Source: SG8-41 sp963802355
GTDB taxonomy: Bacteria; Pseudomonadota; Gammaproteobacteria; Burkholderiales; SG8-41
NCBI GenBank assembly: GCA_963802355.1
Contig: CAWDIV010000005.1
Location: 114,952 to 178,951 of the forward strand
Length of the DNA: 64,000 bases
Direction: 5' to 3'
In this document: piece after piece, positions 8,344 to 17,086 of the stretch
Numbering within the stretch: the stretch's first letter is position 1
Layout: each line of letters begins with the position of its first letter
Translations under genes and position numbers: made by a program
The notes under the pieces: model-generated
What the model saw: the letters and a program-made list of their open reading frames with translations, nothing else
What the model was told of the DNA's origin: nothing
Databases searched by the model: none

Positions 8344-9590
8344 CATTGACGTTCACTAGCCGGTAGGCGATAGCTATTGGGCAGCAGCACCCACATGCGC
8401 AAAGGCTGTTTCATGCGGCCGGCTTCGCGTCCCGCGTCCTCACCGAAACCCCAGAAGAAATCCGCGCGTACCGCGCCGCGAATCGCGCCGCCGGTATCCT
8501 GGGCGAGCATCAATTGATTGAGCGGCCGGCTGCTCAACGGCCACGTGGTGGCGATGTATACGGGCGCCCCCAGCGGCACATAGCGCGCGTCCACGGCAAC
8601 GCTGCGCCGCGGGGTGACCGGGACGCCGAGCGCGCCGGGCGGTCCTGCAGTATCGGCCGGAAGCTCGCGGAAGAACACGTAGCTTCCATTTTGGTTGAGC
8701 AGCTCGGTGAGCTTGCCGGGATTGGCCTCCGCCCATGCCTTGATACCCTGCATCGAAGTCTTCTCGAGCGGCAGATCGCCGCGCTCGGCCAGCAGGCGTC
8801 CGATCGAGCGGTAGGGGTGGCCGTTCTGTTCGGCGTAGCCGACGCGGATCGTCTCGCCCGACTCGAGCGCAATCCGTCCCGAGCCCTGGATCTGGAGAAA
8901 GAAGAGATCGATCGGATCGTCGACCCATGCGATTTCCTTGCCGGCGACCGCCGCACGTCCCTGCTCGATCTGGGAACGGTCGAAATAGGGCACGACGCGA
9001 CGCCCTTCGAGCCGCCCGCGAAGCCGCATGCCCTTCAGTTCCGGATAGACCTCGGTCAAGTCGAGCACCAGCAGATCGTCAGGCACACCGAACACAGGGA
9101 AACGATAGCGGGCGCTGGGCTTGCGAGCGCCTCTGAGTAGGGGCTCGTAATAGCCCGTAATCAATCCCTCTTCGGAGCCGTCCGCATTGATGAGCTGGAA
9201 GGGGGTGAAGTTGGCCTCGAAGAAGCGGCGCGCCGTGTCGCGGTCGGGATCCACCATGCTCTCGGCGACCGTGCAGACGTCGCGCCACGCATCTTGTTTG
9301 ACCAGTGCGCGGCAGCTCGTGCGGAACGGACTCCAGGCAGCTGACGGATCGTCCGCTTGCCACTCAGGAAGATCGCGCCAAGCGCCGGGCCTCAACGCCC
9401 CGATTTCGACGGCCGGCGGTTTGGCGGGCGCGACAACGGATGGCGGTTTCGCAGGTGTCGCCTCTTTCGGGGGCGGCGGTGTAGAGGGTGCGGTCGGTGC
9501 GCCGGGCGGGGCAGGCCTCGGCCCGGGCGTTTCACAGCCCGCCAGAGCGAGCATGACTGCGAACGCGAGGATTCCGGTCGACCAGCGCAT
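8343..9590 (-). CDS. mltA: Membrane-bound lytic murein transglycosylase A
   Basis: Outer-membrane lipoprotein that cleaves peptidoglycan glycan strands with 1,6-anhydro product. Starting at the ATG at 9590 gives a lipoprotein signal with lipobox LAGC at about residues 16-19; the open frame extends upstream to 9629. A proline/alanine linker (about 22-60) leads to the MltA domain, with FFLQIQGSGRI and the C-terminal 3D segment DTGGAIRGAVRADFFWGFG carrying the catalytic aspartate region. Gene neighbours apaG and rpe are typical in this group. Confidence 0.94.
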   Translation of the reverse strand: MRWSTGILAFAVMLALAGCETPGPRPAPPGAPTAPSTPPPPKEATPAKPPSVVAPAKPPAVEIGALRPGAWRDLPEWQADDPSAAWSPFRTSCRALVKQDAWRDVCTVAESMVDPDRDTARRFFEANFTPFQLINADGSEEGLITGYYEPLLRGARKPSARYRFPVFGVPDDLLVLDLTEVYPELKGMRLRGRLEGRRVVPYFDRSQIEQGRAAVAGKEIAWVDDPIDLFFLQIQGSGRIALESGETIRVGYAEQNGHPYRSIGRLLAERGDLPLEKTSMQGIKAWAEANPGKLTELLNQNGSYVFFRELPADTAGPPGALGVPVTPRRSVAVDARYVPLGAPVYIATTWPLSSRPLNQLMLAQDTGGAIRGAVRADFFWGFGEDAGREAGRMKQPLRMWVLLPNSYRLPASERQ

Positions 9591-9679
9591 TTGGATTACA
9601 GTGGCGGGGTCGTTACAGTAAGCCATCAATCCTTCATGACCGTTAACTGCACGAGCAGGTTCCTGGGGACCGCTAGCGG

Positions 9680-9826
9680 ATGACTGCGCTCACGTGGCTG
9701 TTGCTGGAAGCGGGGGTCGCGCTCGCCCTGCTGATCTTCATCGTATGGTGGACCGTGCCGCGCCCGAAGAAGCCGCGCGACGGGCGGCGACGCGAGAGGA
9801 CCCGCGCTGAACAGTTTCAAGTTTGA
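9680..9826 (+). CDS. Small single-span membrane protein (48 aa)
   Basis: A short frame with ATG at 9680, GGGGA about 11 bases upstream and stop at 9824. The product begins MTALTWLLLEAGVALALLIF and has one transmembrane helix (about 5-25) followed by a strongly basic tail (PRPKKPRDGRRRERTR), giving a clear inside-positive topology. It lies between divergent mltA and convergent apaG. The last three codons come from the adjoining CAAGTTT heptamer repeat. No function is known to me. Confidence 0.6.
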   Translation: MTALTWLLLEAGVALALLIFIVWWTVPRPKKPRDGRRRERTRAEQFQV

Positions 9827-9915
9827 GGTTCAAGTTTCAAGTTTTAAGTTTTAAGTTCAAAGCACCGAGCCCCGCCGCGGCGAACCTGAAACGTGCAACT
9901 TGAAACCCGAAACTA
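9811..9915. repeat. Degenerate heptamer repeat, CAAGTTT type
   Basis: Units such as CAGTTTCAAGTTTGAGG, TTCAAGTTTCAAGTTTTAAG and TTTTAAGTTCAAAG are followed by an inverted version (CGTGCAACTTGAAACCCGAAAC), so the tract can fold as a long hairpin. It lies between the small membrane-protein gene and apaG, at the 3' ends of both. Confidence 0.7.
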
Positions 9916-10293
9916 ATGTAAAACGCGCGGCATGGACAGCGTGAATTCCGGAATCGGCGCATCGAACTCTACGCCGTCCTGCGCTTTCATCTGGTAGCTG
10001 CCGCGCATGGTGCCCACCGGCGTGGCAATCGCCGTGCCGCTGGTGTACTCGAAGCTCTCATTCGGCCGCAGCAACGGTTGCTCTCCGACCACGCCTTTGC
10101 CCCGGACTTCCTGCACCTGCTTATTGGAGTCGGTGATGATCCAGTGGCGGCTGATGAGCTGTATCGGCAGTGATCCGAGATTATGAATGGTGATGGTATA
10201 GGCGAAGACGTAACGCCCGCCGTTGACGTCGGACTGCTCCGGGACGAACACGGTGCTCGCCGTAATCTTGATCTCGTAGTTCTTGTCGGCCAT
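9913..10293 (-). CDS. apaG: ApaG domain protein
   Basis: A 126-residue protein consisting of one ApaG/F-box-associated fold (fibronectin III-like beta sandwich). The family segments YAYTITIHNLGSL-like (here FAYTITIHNLGSLPIQLISR), HWIITDSN, GKGVVGEQPLLRPNESFEYTSG and TPVGTMRGSYQM are all present. ApaG is linked to Co2+ resistance in Salmonella; the biochemical role is unknown. It is divergent from rpe with about 90 bp between them, holding promoters for both. Confidence 0.95.
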   Translation of the reverse strand: MADKNYEIKITASTVFVPEQSDVNGGRYVFAYTITIHNLGSLPIQLISRHWIITDSNKQVQEVRGKGVVGEQPLLRPNESFEYTSGTAIATPVGTMRGSYQMKAQDGVEFDAPIPEFTLSMPRVLH

Positions 10294-10383
10294 GGCGCCG
10301 ATTCTTGATCATTTCGCCGGTGTGCGCAAGCGAGCGGCTGGGCGCGGGTACGGGTAGAATCCCGCGACGCGAAACAGATTCTC

Positions 10384-11055
10384 ATGACCTACCGCATCGC
10401 ACCGAGCATATTGTCCGCCGACTTTGCCCGGCTCGGCGAGGAAGTTGAAAAAGTGGTGGCGGCCGGCGCGGACCTCGTGCACTTCGACGTGATGGACAAC
10501 CATTACGTTCCCAATCTCACCGTCGGGCCTGTGGTCTGCGCGGCGATCCGGCCGCTCGTGAAAGTGCCGATCGACGTTCACCTGATGGTCCGGCCCGTAG
10601 ACCGCATCGTTCCCGATTTCGCCAGGGCGGGCGCGAACATCATTTCGTTTCACCCCGAAGCATCGGAGCACGTCGACCGCACCATCGGCCTCATCAAGGA
10701 GCAGGGGTGCAAGGCCGGCTTGGTCTTGAATCCGGCGACGCCGCTCATGCATCTCGATCACGTCATCGACAAGCTCGATCTTATACTGATCATGTCCGTC
10801 AACCCCGGGTTCGGCGGCCAGAAGTTCATCCCAGAGGCGTTGAAAAAGATCACCGCCGTGCGCGGTCGCATCCGCTCGACGGGGCGGGATATCTGGCTCG
10901 AGGTCGATGGCGGAGTCAAGGTGGACAACATCGCCGAAATTGCCCGGGCGGGGGCGGACACCTTTGTCGCCGGATCGGCGATCTTCGGAACGAAGGACTA
11001 TCAGGCCACCATCGCTGCCATGCGCGCCGAGCTAGCGAAAGTCCAGAAATCCTAG
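10384..11055 (+). CDS. rpe: Ribulose-phosphate 3-epimerase
   Basis: Interconverts ribulose-5-phosphate and xylulose-5-phosphate in the pentose phosphate pathway or the Calvin cycle. The 223-residue TIM barrel shows SILSADFARLGEEV (about 8-21), HFDVMDNHYVPN with metal ligands, DVHLMV, SVNPGFGGQKF and the phosphate-binding VDGGV and GSAIFG segments. It is followed 7 bp later by gph and then trpE, the standard betaproteobacterial order. Confidence 0.97.
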   Translation: MTYRIAPSILSADFARLGEEVEKVVAAGADLVHFDVMDNHYVPNLTVGPVVCAAIRPLVKVPIDVHLMVRPVDRIVPDFARAGANIISFHPEASEHVDRTIGLIKEQGCKAGLVLNPATPLMHLDHVIDKLDLILIMSVNPGFGGQKFIPEALKKITAVRGRIRSTGRDIWLEVDGGVKVDNIAEIARAGADTFVAGSAIFGTKDYQATIAAMRAELAKVQKS

Positions 11056-11062
11056 CCACGGA

Positions 11063-11753
11063 ATGAATAACCAGCGCTTTCCAATGCCCGTCAAGGCGGT
11101 GATGATCGACCTCGATGGCACGCTGGTCGACTCGATTCCCGATCTTGCCGCCGCTACGAACATGATGCTGCGCGAACTCGGGCGTGCGGAGCTCGATATC
11201 GATCTCATCCGCACCTTCGTTGGCAAAGGCATACCGAATCTCGTGGGGCGTGCGCTGACCCGGGAGACTCGAGGGCGCCGCCGCCCCTGAGCTGCTCGCG
11301 CGGGCGATGCCGATATACGAGCGCTGCTACGCCGAAGTGAACGGGAGGTATTCCACTATTTATCCCGGAGTCATGGACGGCCTGAAAGCGCTGCGCGCGG
11401 CTCGGTTTCCACTCGCGTGCGTGACCAACAAGTCCGCAAGATTCACAGCCCCGTTGCTCGAGTACCTCGGGCTCACCCCGTACTTCGCGCAGGTCGTCGC
11501 CGGCGACACCCTGCCGCAGAAGAAGCCCGACCCCGCTCCACTGCTCTACGCCTGCCGGAATTTCGGCATCGCTCCGCGCGAGATGTTGATGATCGGTGAC
11601 TCTCTGAATGACGCGGAAGCGGCGCGGGCGGCGGGGTGCCCGATGTTTTGCGTACCGTACGGTTACAACGAGGGCCGGGACGTGCGGGAACTGGACGTTG
11701 ATGCTATAGTAACTTCCCTCGTTGAAGCTACTGGATTGATCAGACTATCCTGA
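11063..11753 (+). pseudogene. gph: Phosphoglycolate phosphatase, interrupted by a one-base frameshift
   Basis: HAD-superfamily phosphatase that dephosphorylates 2-phosphoglycolate. The first part (11063-11290) has the nucleophile motif IDLDGTLVDS. The second part, readable from about 11270 in the next frame, has VTNKSARFTAPLL, QKKPDPAPLL and MIGDSLNDAEAA. Reading GAG GGC GCC GCC GCC CCT GAG at about 11271 restores an uninterrupted family sequence, so one extra base near 11270 separates the two. Either the gene is a recent pseudogene or the read carries an insertion error; the excellent conservation on both sides favours error. Confidence 0.9.
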
Positions 11754-11882
11754 CTCAGTCATGCACTGCGCAGATTACGAAAAGAAGATTCAGACGATCG
11801 CCGCGCGCCGTTGGCGTCCCTGGCGCGGCTTGTCTGTTGAGCGGCGTACGCGTTAGTCGCGACGCCGCGTTCTTTTCCGTTT

Positions 11883-12088
11883 AGGATTTTGCCGGGCTCG
11901 GGCCGGCAAAATCCTGATGCAAAACCGCCTCCAAGCGAACGGCAGGAACAACTCAACGACGCAGACTCCGACGCCGTGTCCGTTCCAAGGGCGGATCACA
12001 GCGGGTCAATGTGTTCGAAACTCATCCTGAATCGCGAGGCGGTTTTGCAGTTAGAAGCATGTCGGACGCCTAGGTCCGATATGCTGCT
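11883..12088 (+). repeat. Dispersed structured repeat T, copy 1 (gph-trpE gap)
   Basis: The 5' hairpin is AGGATTTTGCCGG..CCGGCAAAATCCT (11883-11915). An inner inverted pair follows, GCAAAACCGCC (11919-11929) against GGCGGTTTTGC (12038-12048), and a 3' hairpin GCATGTCGGAC..GTCCGATATGC (12057-12084). It ends just before the trpE ribosome-binding site (GGAG at about 12090). The stretch 11754-11882 before it holds nothing I can identify. Related copies are at 29230, 40500 and 54966. Confidence 0.75.
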
Positions 12089-12100
12089 CTGGAGCGTGTC

Positions 12101-13576
12101 ATGACTGAAAGTGAATTCGAAAAGCTCGCCCGCGCGGGCTACAACCGCGTCCCGGTGGTGCTCGAGACTTATGCCGATCTCGACACCCCTCTTTCGATCT
12201 ACCTGAAGCTCGCCAACCGCCCTTACACCTATCTGCTGGAGTCGGTCGTGGGCGGCGAGCGCTTCGGGCGTTACTCGTTCATCGGGCTGGCGGCCCAAAC
12301 ACGGCTCGAAGTGCGCGGCGAGACCTGCACCGAGTACCGCGCCGGCAGCACCGTCGACGAAACCAGAAGCGCCGATCCGCTCGCGTACATCAATGCCTAC
12401 CTCGGCCGTTTCCATGTCGCGCAGGACGCGCAGCTGCCGCGCTTTTGCGGCGGGCTCGTCGGCTATTTCGGGTACGACACCGTGCGCTACATCGAACGGC
12501 GGTTGGCGCGCGTCAGCAAGCCGGACGAGCTCGGCGCGCCCGACATCCTGCTCCTGGTTTCGGAAGAGATCGCGATCGTCGACAACCTGACGGGGAAGCT
12601 CACGCTGGTAGTGTATGCCCAGCCCGGCAGTCCCGGTGCGTTCGAGGCGGCGCGCGCGCGGTTGAAAGAATTGCTCGCGAAGCTGCGCGAGCCGGTAACG
12701 ATACCGGATGATATTTCGGTCGCTTCGGACCCCGCGGTTTCGGGATTCGGCGAAGCCGCTTACCACGCCGCGGTCGAGCGCGCCAAACGGTACGTCTACG
12801 AAGGCGACGTCATGCAGGTCGTGCCCTCGCAGCGCATGTCCAAGCCATTCAAGGCTACACCGATTGCCCTCTACCGGGCGTTGCGCACGATCAACCCTTC
12901 GCCTTACATGTTTTACTTCGATTTCGGCGATTTCCACGTGGTGGGCGCTTCGCCCGAAATCCTCGCCCGGCTGGAAGGGGATACCGTGACGTTGCGGCCG
13001 ATCGCCGGCACGCGCCGCCGGGGAGCAACGCCTGCCGAGGACGCGGCCCTCGCGGAGGAGCTGCTCGCCGACGAGAAGGAGCGTGCCGAGCACATCATGC
13101 TCGTGGATCTGGGGCGTAACGACGTCGGCCGGGTCGCCCGGACCGGCAGCGTCAAAGTGACCGAGCAGATGGTGATCGAGCGCTATTCGCACGTAATGCA
13201 TATCGTTTCGAACGTTGAAGGAGCGCTCAAGCCGGGATTGAATGCCATCGACGTCCTGCGCGCGACGTTTCCGGCCGGCACCGTCTCGGGGGCGCCCAAG
13301 GTGCGTGCGATGGAAATCATCGACGAGCTGGAGCCGGTGAAACGGGGCGTGTACGCCGGCGCGGTGGGCTACCTCGGCTTTCACGGCAACATGGACGTTG
13401 CAATCGCGTTGCGCACCGCGGTCATCAAGAACGGGATGCTGCACGTGCAGGCCGGCGGGGGCATCGTAGCCGACTCGCAACCGGCCGCTGAATGGCAGGA
13501 AACGCAGAGCAAGGCGAGAGCGCTGCTGCGGGCGGCCGAGATGGCGGAGGGCGGGCTGGATACGAGGATCGAATGA
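12101..13576 (+). CDS. trpE: Anthranilate synthase component I
   Basis: Chorismate-binding large subunit of anthranilate synthase, first step of tryptophan synthesis, 491 residues. An N-terminal feedback-binding region contains the LLES motif (YLLESVVGGERFGRYSF, about 46-62). The C-terminal chorismate domain shows LRPIAGTRRRG, LVDLGRNDVGRV and FPAGTVSGAPKVRAMEII. Its partner trpG is not next to it but 9.3 kb downstream, beyond the pho/pst cluster. A repeat T copy forms its leader; I see no Trp-rich leader peptide. Confidence 0.97.
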   Translation: MTESEFEKLARAGYNRVPVVLETYADLDTPLSIYLKLANRPYTYLLESVVGGERFGRYSFIGLAAQTRLEVRGETCTEYRAGSTVDETRSADPLAYINAYLGRFHVAQDAQLPRFCGGLVGYFGYDTVRYIERRLARVSKPDELGAPDILLLVSEEIAIVDNLTGKLTLVVYAQPGSPGAFEAARARLKELLAKLREPVTIPDDISVASDPAVSGFGEAAYHAAVERAKRYVYEGDVMQVVPSQRMSKPFKATPIALYRALRTINPSPYMFYFDFGDFHVVGASPEILARLEGDTVTLRPIAGTRRRGATPAEDAALAEELLADEKERAEHIMLVDLGRNDVGRVARTGSVKVTEQMVIERYSHVMHIVSNVEGALKPGLNAIDVLRATFPAGTVSGAPKVRAMEIIDELEPVKRGVYAGAVGYLGFHGNMDVAIALRTAVIKNGMLHVQAGGGIVADSQPAAEWQETQSKARALLRAAEMAEGGLDTRIE

Positions 13577-13740
13577 ACCGGACGTACTCGGAGACGCCGG
13601 AATGCAGCGTACATTCTCGTGCGGTGGTCTTGTGCTGCCGGCTCCGGTAGGATGGGTTGGCAGATCCGTGAAACGCCCGTGCTCGTCGATCGCACCGGCG
13701 GGGGTTGTCCTGGTAGTGCTCTCTTGGGAAGGCCTGTTCC

Positions 13741-14724
13741 GTGAGCAAATCCCGATATGGACCGCCGATCACGGCGGCGCGGTTGATCCTCGCGGCCGCA
13801 TGCATGATGGGCGCGCTCGACGCGGCGGCCCAGTTGCGTCCTCCGCCAACGCCCGCCACGGAAGCCTACGCAATCGCCGAGAGCGCAGCCGGAACCGAAC
13901 AATCCGATGCCGCGCGGTCGGGTGGTGGCGAGCCGGCTGTCCGTATTACACCCGAACAGTTACGGTTGAGAAACGCCTTGGTGATCGGCGGCGGCGTGCT
14001 GCTGGTGGGCGCGTATGGCCGCGCGAAATGGTGGGAGGAAGGATTTACCGGAGACTTCCGTACCGTTAAGGAGGGCTGGTTCGGCCAGAACACCTCGTCT
14101 GGCGGTGCGGACAAGCTGGGACACGCCTTTTCCGCCTACGTAGGGACGCGCGTCGTCACACAGGCGTTCGAGGCCTTGGGCAACGCGCCCGAGCCTGCGC
14201 GCAGGCTCGCGGCATGGTCGACGCTGGGAATCATGCTGGGCATCGAAATCCTGGACGGTTATTCCAGGCAGTACCGCTTCAGCAGGGAAGACGCCGTCAT
14301 GAACGTCGTGGGCGTCGGGCTCGGCTATCTGCTGGAGCGCAATCGTAAGCTCGACAACCTGGTCGATTTCCGCCTGCTCTACCGGAAGTCGGAATCGAGC
14401 AGCTTCGATCCGGCCGGCGACTACTCGGGGCAGACCTATCTCCTGGTTGCGAAGGCGAGCGGCGTCCCCGCGTTGCGCGACAACAGCGTGCTCCGCTACT
14501 TCGAGCTCGCCGCGGGCTACGGCACGCGCGGCTACCAGGGTCCGCCCAGCGCCGAGCGCGCGCGCAACGTGTACTTCGGTGTCTCCCTCAACCTCTCCGA
14601 AGTGCTCGCCCAAACCGTCTTCCGCGGCGCGAAGGAGCGCGGCGGCGTGCACCGCGCGACCGATCTGTTCCTGGAGGTCGTTCAGGTTCCCGGCACCGCG
14701 GCGCTGGCATCCCACCGCATGTGA
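13741..14724 (+). CDS. DUF2279/YfiM-like membrane-associated protein
   Basis: Starts with GTG (13741); the product has 327 residues. A signal-like hydrophobic stretch covers about 12-31 (ILAAACMMGALDAAAQ). The core (about 80-210) contains KWWEEGFTGDF, GGADKLGHAFSAYVGTR and the segment LGIEILDGYSRQYRFSREDA, characteristic of the DUF2279 (YfiM) family of envelope proteins. The C-terminal 110 residues contain alternating patterns that could be beta strands. Function is unknown. It lies alone between trpE and pstS, 164 bp after trpE. Confidence 0.65.
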   Translation: MSKSRYGPPITAARLILAAACMMGALDAAAQLRPPPTPATEAYAIAESAAGTEQSDAARSGGGEPAVRITPEQLRLRNALVIGGGVLLVGAYGRAKWWEEGFTGDFRTVKEGWFGQNTSSGGADKLGHAFSAYVGTRVVTQAFEALGNAPEPARRLAAWSTLGIMLGIEILDGYSRQYRFSREDAVMNVVGVGLGYLLERNRKLDNLVDFRLLYRKSESSSFDPAGDYSGQTYLLVAKASGVPALRDNSVLRYFELAAGYGTRGYQGPPSAERARNVYFGVSLNLSEVLAQTVFRGAKERGGVHRATDLFLEVVQVPGTAALASHRM

Positions 14725-14930
14725 ACACCCCCAGGGGTCACCGGCTTTACTCTTTAGGGCGGAGACGATACCGGGGCTTCTCAAACGGGCATCGGCGGTA
14801 CTCGCGTCGTTGAAAAGGCAAGGTCGGAGAGGAGGCATCGTCGCCGACTCGATCTGAACCCACCGCCCCGCCACGGTGCCGTCTCATCAGACCATCTCGG
14901 GCTCCCACATCGTGAGATGATCGGGATCCA

Positions 14931-14968
14931 GTGTCACAAAACTTTATGACATGTCATACAACTGTAAC
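14931..14968 (+). promoter_or_regulatory. Pho boxes upstream of pstS
   Basis: The best PhoB site is ATGTCATACAACTGTAAC (14951-14968), close to the consensus of two CTGTCAT-like halves 11 bp apart. A second, weaker pair, GTGTCAC and CTTTATG 11 bp apart, is at 14931-14948. Both lie 58-95 bp before the pstS ATG, the usual place for activation by PhoB, whose gene is in the same cluster. Confidence 0.8.
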
Positions 14969-15025
14969 CCGCCTTCTCTATCATCGGCCCCGTACATTCA
15001 AAGAGCCCGAACACAGGAGAAATCC

Positions 15026-16033
15026 ATGAAAAACCGGCAATTACTCAATTGTTTGGGGTTGGCGCTGGCGGTCGCCGCCACGCTCGGACTGGCGCGGCCT
15101 GCCGCCGCGCAGACTGTCAAGATCGACGGCTCCAGCACGGTGTTCCCGATCACCGAAGCCGTGGCTGAAGAATTCCAGAAGACCAAGAAGGGCACCATGA
15201 AGGTCACCGTCGGCATCTCGGGCACGGGCGGCGGTTTCAAGAAGTTCTGCCGAGGCGAGACCGATATATCCAATGCGTCGCGCCCTATTCTCAAGGCTGA
15301 AATGGACGACTGCCGCAAGAATGGGGTGCAGTACATGGAAATGCCCGTGGCCTACGACGCGCTCACGGTGGTCATCAACCCCAAAAACACCTTCATCAAG
15401 AGCATGACCGTGGCGGAGCTCAAGAAGATCTGGGAGCCGGCCGCACAAAACAAGATTACCCATTGGAATCACGTCAATCCGGCCTGGCCCAACGCGCCGA
15501 TCAAGCTCTTCGGTGCGGGCGCCGACTCGGGCACCTTCGATTACTTCACCGAGGCCATCAACGGCAAGTCGAAGGCGAGCCGCGGCGACTTCACCGCGAG
15601 CGAGGACGACAACGTCCTCGTCCAGGGCGTATCGCGCGACGTGAATTCGCTCGGGTATTTCGGCTACGCCTATTTCGAGGCAAACCGCGACAAGCTGAAG
15701 GCGGTGCCGATCGTCGAGAAGGAGGGCAAATCCGCGGTTGCGCCGTCCACGGAAACCGTGGTGAACGGTACCTACCAGCCCCTCTCGCGGCCGATCTTCA
15801 TCTACGTCAACGCGAAATCGGCCGGCAAACCGGAAGTGAGGGAATTCGTCGATTTCTTCAACAAGAATGCGCCGAAGCTGGTGAAAGAAGTGAAATACGT
15901 CCCGTTGCCGCCGAAAGCGTACAGCCACAACCTGGAGACATTCGGCAAGATGCGCCTCGGAACGAAGTTCGACGGTGAGAACAAGGTCGGCCTCACCATC
16001 GAAGAACTGATGAAGCTGGAAGCCAAGCTTTAG
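15026..16033 (+). CDS. pstS: Phosphate ABC transporter substrate-binding protein
   Basis: Periplasmic phosphate-binding protein of the high-affinity Pst system. The ATG at 15026 is chosen because of AGGAGA 7-12 bases upstream and the clean signal peptide (about 1-28, ending PAAAQ); the frame extends upstream but lacks these. Phosphate-binding segments are IDGSSTVFPITEAVAEEF near the mature N-terminus and GAGADSGTFDYFTEAI in the middle. It is 335 residues long, normal for the family. A terminator follows, which would favour high pstS expression relative to pstCAB. Confidence 0.95.
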   Translation: MKNRQLLNCLGLALAVAATLGLARPAAAQTVKIDGSSTVFPITEAVAEEFQKTKKGTMKVTVGISGTGGGFKKFCRGETDISNASRPILKAEMDDCRKNGVQYMEMPVAYDALTVVINPKNTFIKSMTVAELKKIWEPAAQNKITHWNHVNPAWPNAPIKLFGAGADSGTFDYFTEAINGKSKASRGDFTASEDDNVLVQGVSRDVNSLGYFGYAYFEANRDKLKAVPIVEKEGKSAVAPSTETVVNGTYQPLSRPIFIYVNAKSAGKPEVREFVDFFNKNAPKLVKEVKYVPLPPKAYSHNLETFGKMRLGTKFDGENKVGLTIEELMKLEAKL

Positions 16034-16051
16034 GCCGGATTTGTCCGCCGG

Positions 16052-16084
16052 AAGAGGAGCGTCGTCGCGCGCTCCTCTTTTTTG
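16052..16084 (+). terminator. Intrinsic terminator between pstS and pstC
   Basis: A perfect 10-bp stem AAGAGGAGCG / CGCTCCTCTT followed by a run of Ts (16078-16083). It probably attenuates transcription from pstS into pstCAB. Confidence 0.85.
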
Positions 16085-16135
16085 TCGATCGGGCCGCCGC
16101 ATGCGCGCTGGCCGGGTCGGGGAGTCATATACAAT

Positions 16136-17086
16136 ATGCCGCCACCCGAACTCGCGCACAACGAACTGCTTTTGAACGCGACGACCTCCCCGCGTCTCGA
16201 ACGGAAATTTTTCCGTCATGCCAAGGAACGGATAATCGAGTTTATCCTTCTCCTCGCCGGGCTTTCCGCCGTCGCCACGACGGTCGCGATCGTCTGCATC
16301 CTCGTCTACGAATCGCTCGGATTCTTCCAGCATGTCTCGCTTTGGAGCTTTCTCTCCGACACGCAGTGGACCCCGCTGTTTTCGGAACCGCACTACGGCA
16401 TCCTGCCGCTCGTATCGGGGACGCTGACCGTCGCCGTCGTGGCGCTTGGCGTGGCCATACCCATGGGCACGATCGTGGCGCTCTACCTGAGTGAGTTCGC
16501 GCCGCACGCAGTGCGCGAAATCGTCAAGCCGTTCCTGGAGCTGCTGGAGGCGGTCCCCACGGTGGTCTTCGGCTACTTTGCGCTGCTGTTCGTCACCCCG
16601 CTGCTGCAGAAAATCTACCCGGACCTCCCGGGCTTCAACATGCTCGCCCCGGGGCTGGTGATCGGTATCTTCATCATTCCGTACATCAGCTCGGTGGCGG
16701 AGGACGCGATGCGCGCGGTGCCCATGGCGATGCGGGAAGGCTCGTATGCCATGGGCGCGACGCGCTTCCAGACGGCCATTCGAGTCATAACCCCCGCGGC
16801 GGCATCGGGCATCATCGCCGCCTACATCCTCGCCATTTCCCGCGCAATCGGCGAGACCATGGTGGTGGCGATCGCCGCCGGGCTGCAACCCAAGTTCACC
16901 TTCAACCCGACGGAGCCCGCGGCGACGATTACCGCGTACATCGTGCAGGTGGCACTGGGCGATCTGCCGCACGGGAGCATCGGCTACCAGAGCATTTTCG
17001 CCGCCGGGCTCGTCCTGGTGTTGATGACCCTGGGCTTCAACGTGCTCGGTCATTTCATGCGCAAGCGATTCCGCGAGGCCTACTGA
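16136..17086 (+). CDS. pstC: Phosphate ABC transporter permease PstC
   Basis: Inner-membrane permease of the Pst transporter, about 316 residues from the ATG at 16136; a GGGGAG lies about 10 bases upstream. A frame also opens at 16082 but begins inside the pstS terminator, so it is unlikely to be the start. Six hydrophobic segments are visible. The coupling region MREGSYAMGATRFQTAIRVI near residue 203 matches the EAA-loop of binding-protein-dependent permeases. Its last base is the first base of pstA. Confidence 0.95.
   Translation: MPPPELAHNELLLNATTSPRLERKFFRHAKERIIEFILLLAGLSAVATTVAIVCILVYESLGFFQHVSLWSFLSDTQWTPLFSEPHYGILPLVSGTLTVAVVALGVAIPMGTIVALYLSEFAPHAVREIVKPFLELLEAVPTVVFGYFALLFVTPLLQKIYPDLPGFNMLAPGLVIGIFIIPYISSVAEDAMRAVPMAMREGSYAMGATRFQTAIRVITPAAASGIIAAYILAISRAIGETMVVAIAAGLQPKFTFNPTEPAATITAYIVQVALGDLPHGSIGYQSIFAAGLVLVLMTLGFNVLGHFMRKRFREAY

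Noticed and set aside
11754..12100. Tryptophan attenuator ahead of trpE
   Set aside because: No short frame with tandem Trp codons; the hairpins there belong to dispersed repeat T.
11996..13480. 494-codon minus-strand frame opposite trpE
   Set aside because: Shadow caused by GC-rich third positions; trpE has all family motifs.
16082..16135. Upstream start of pstC at 16082
   Set aside because: It would begin inside the T-run of the pstS terminator; the ATG at 16136 has a suitable ribosome-binding site.
15041..17053. 670-codon minus-strand frame opposite pstS-pstC
   Set aside because: Very long but composed of R/H/D/E-rich shadow sequence; pstS and pstC on the other strand are certain.
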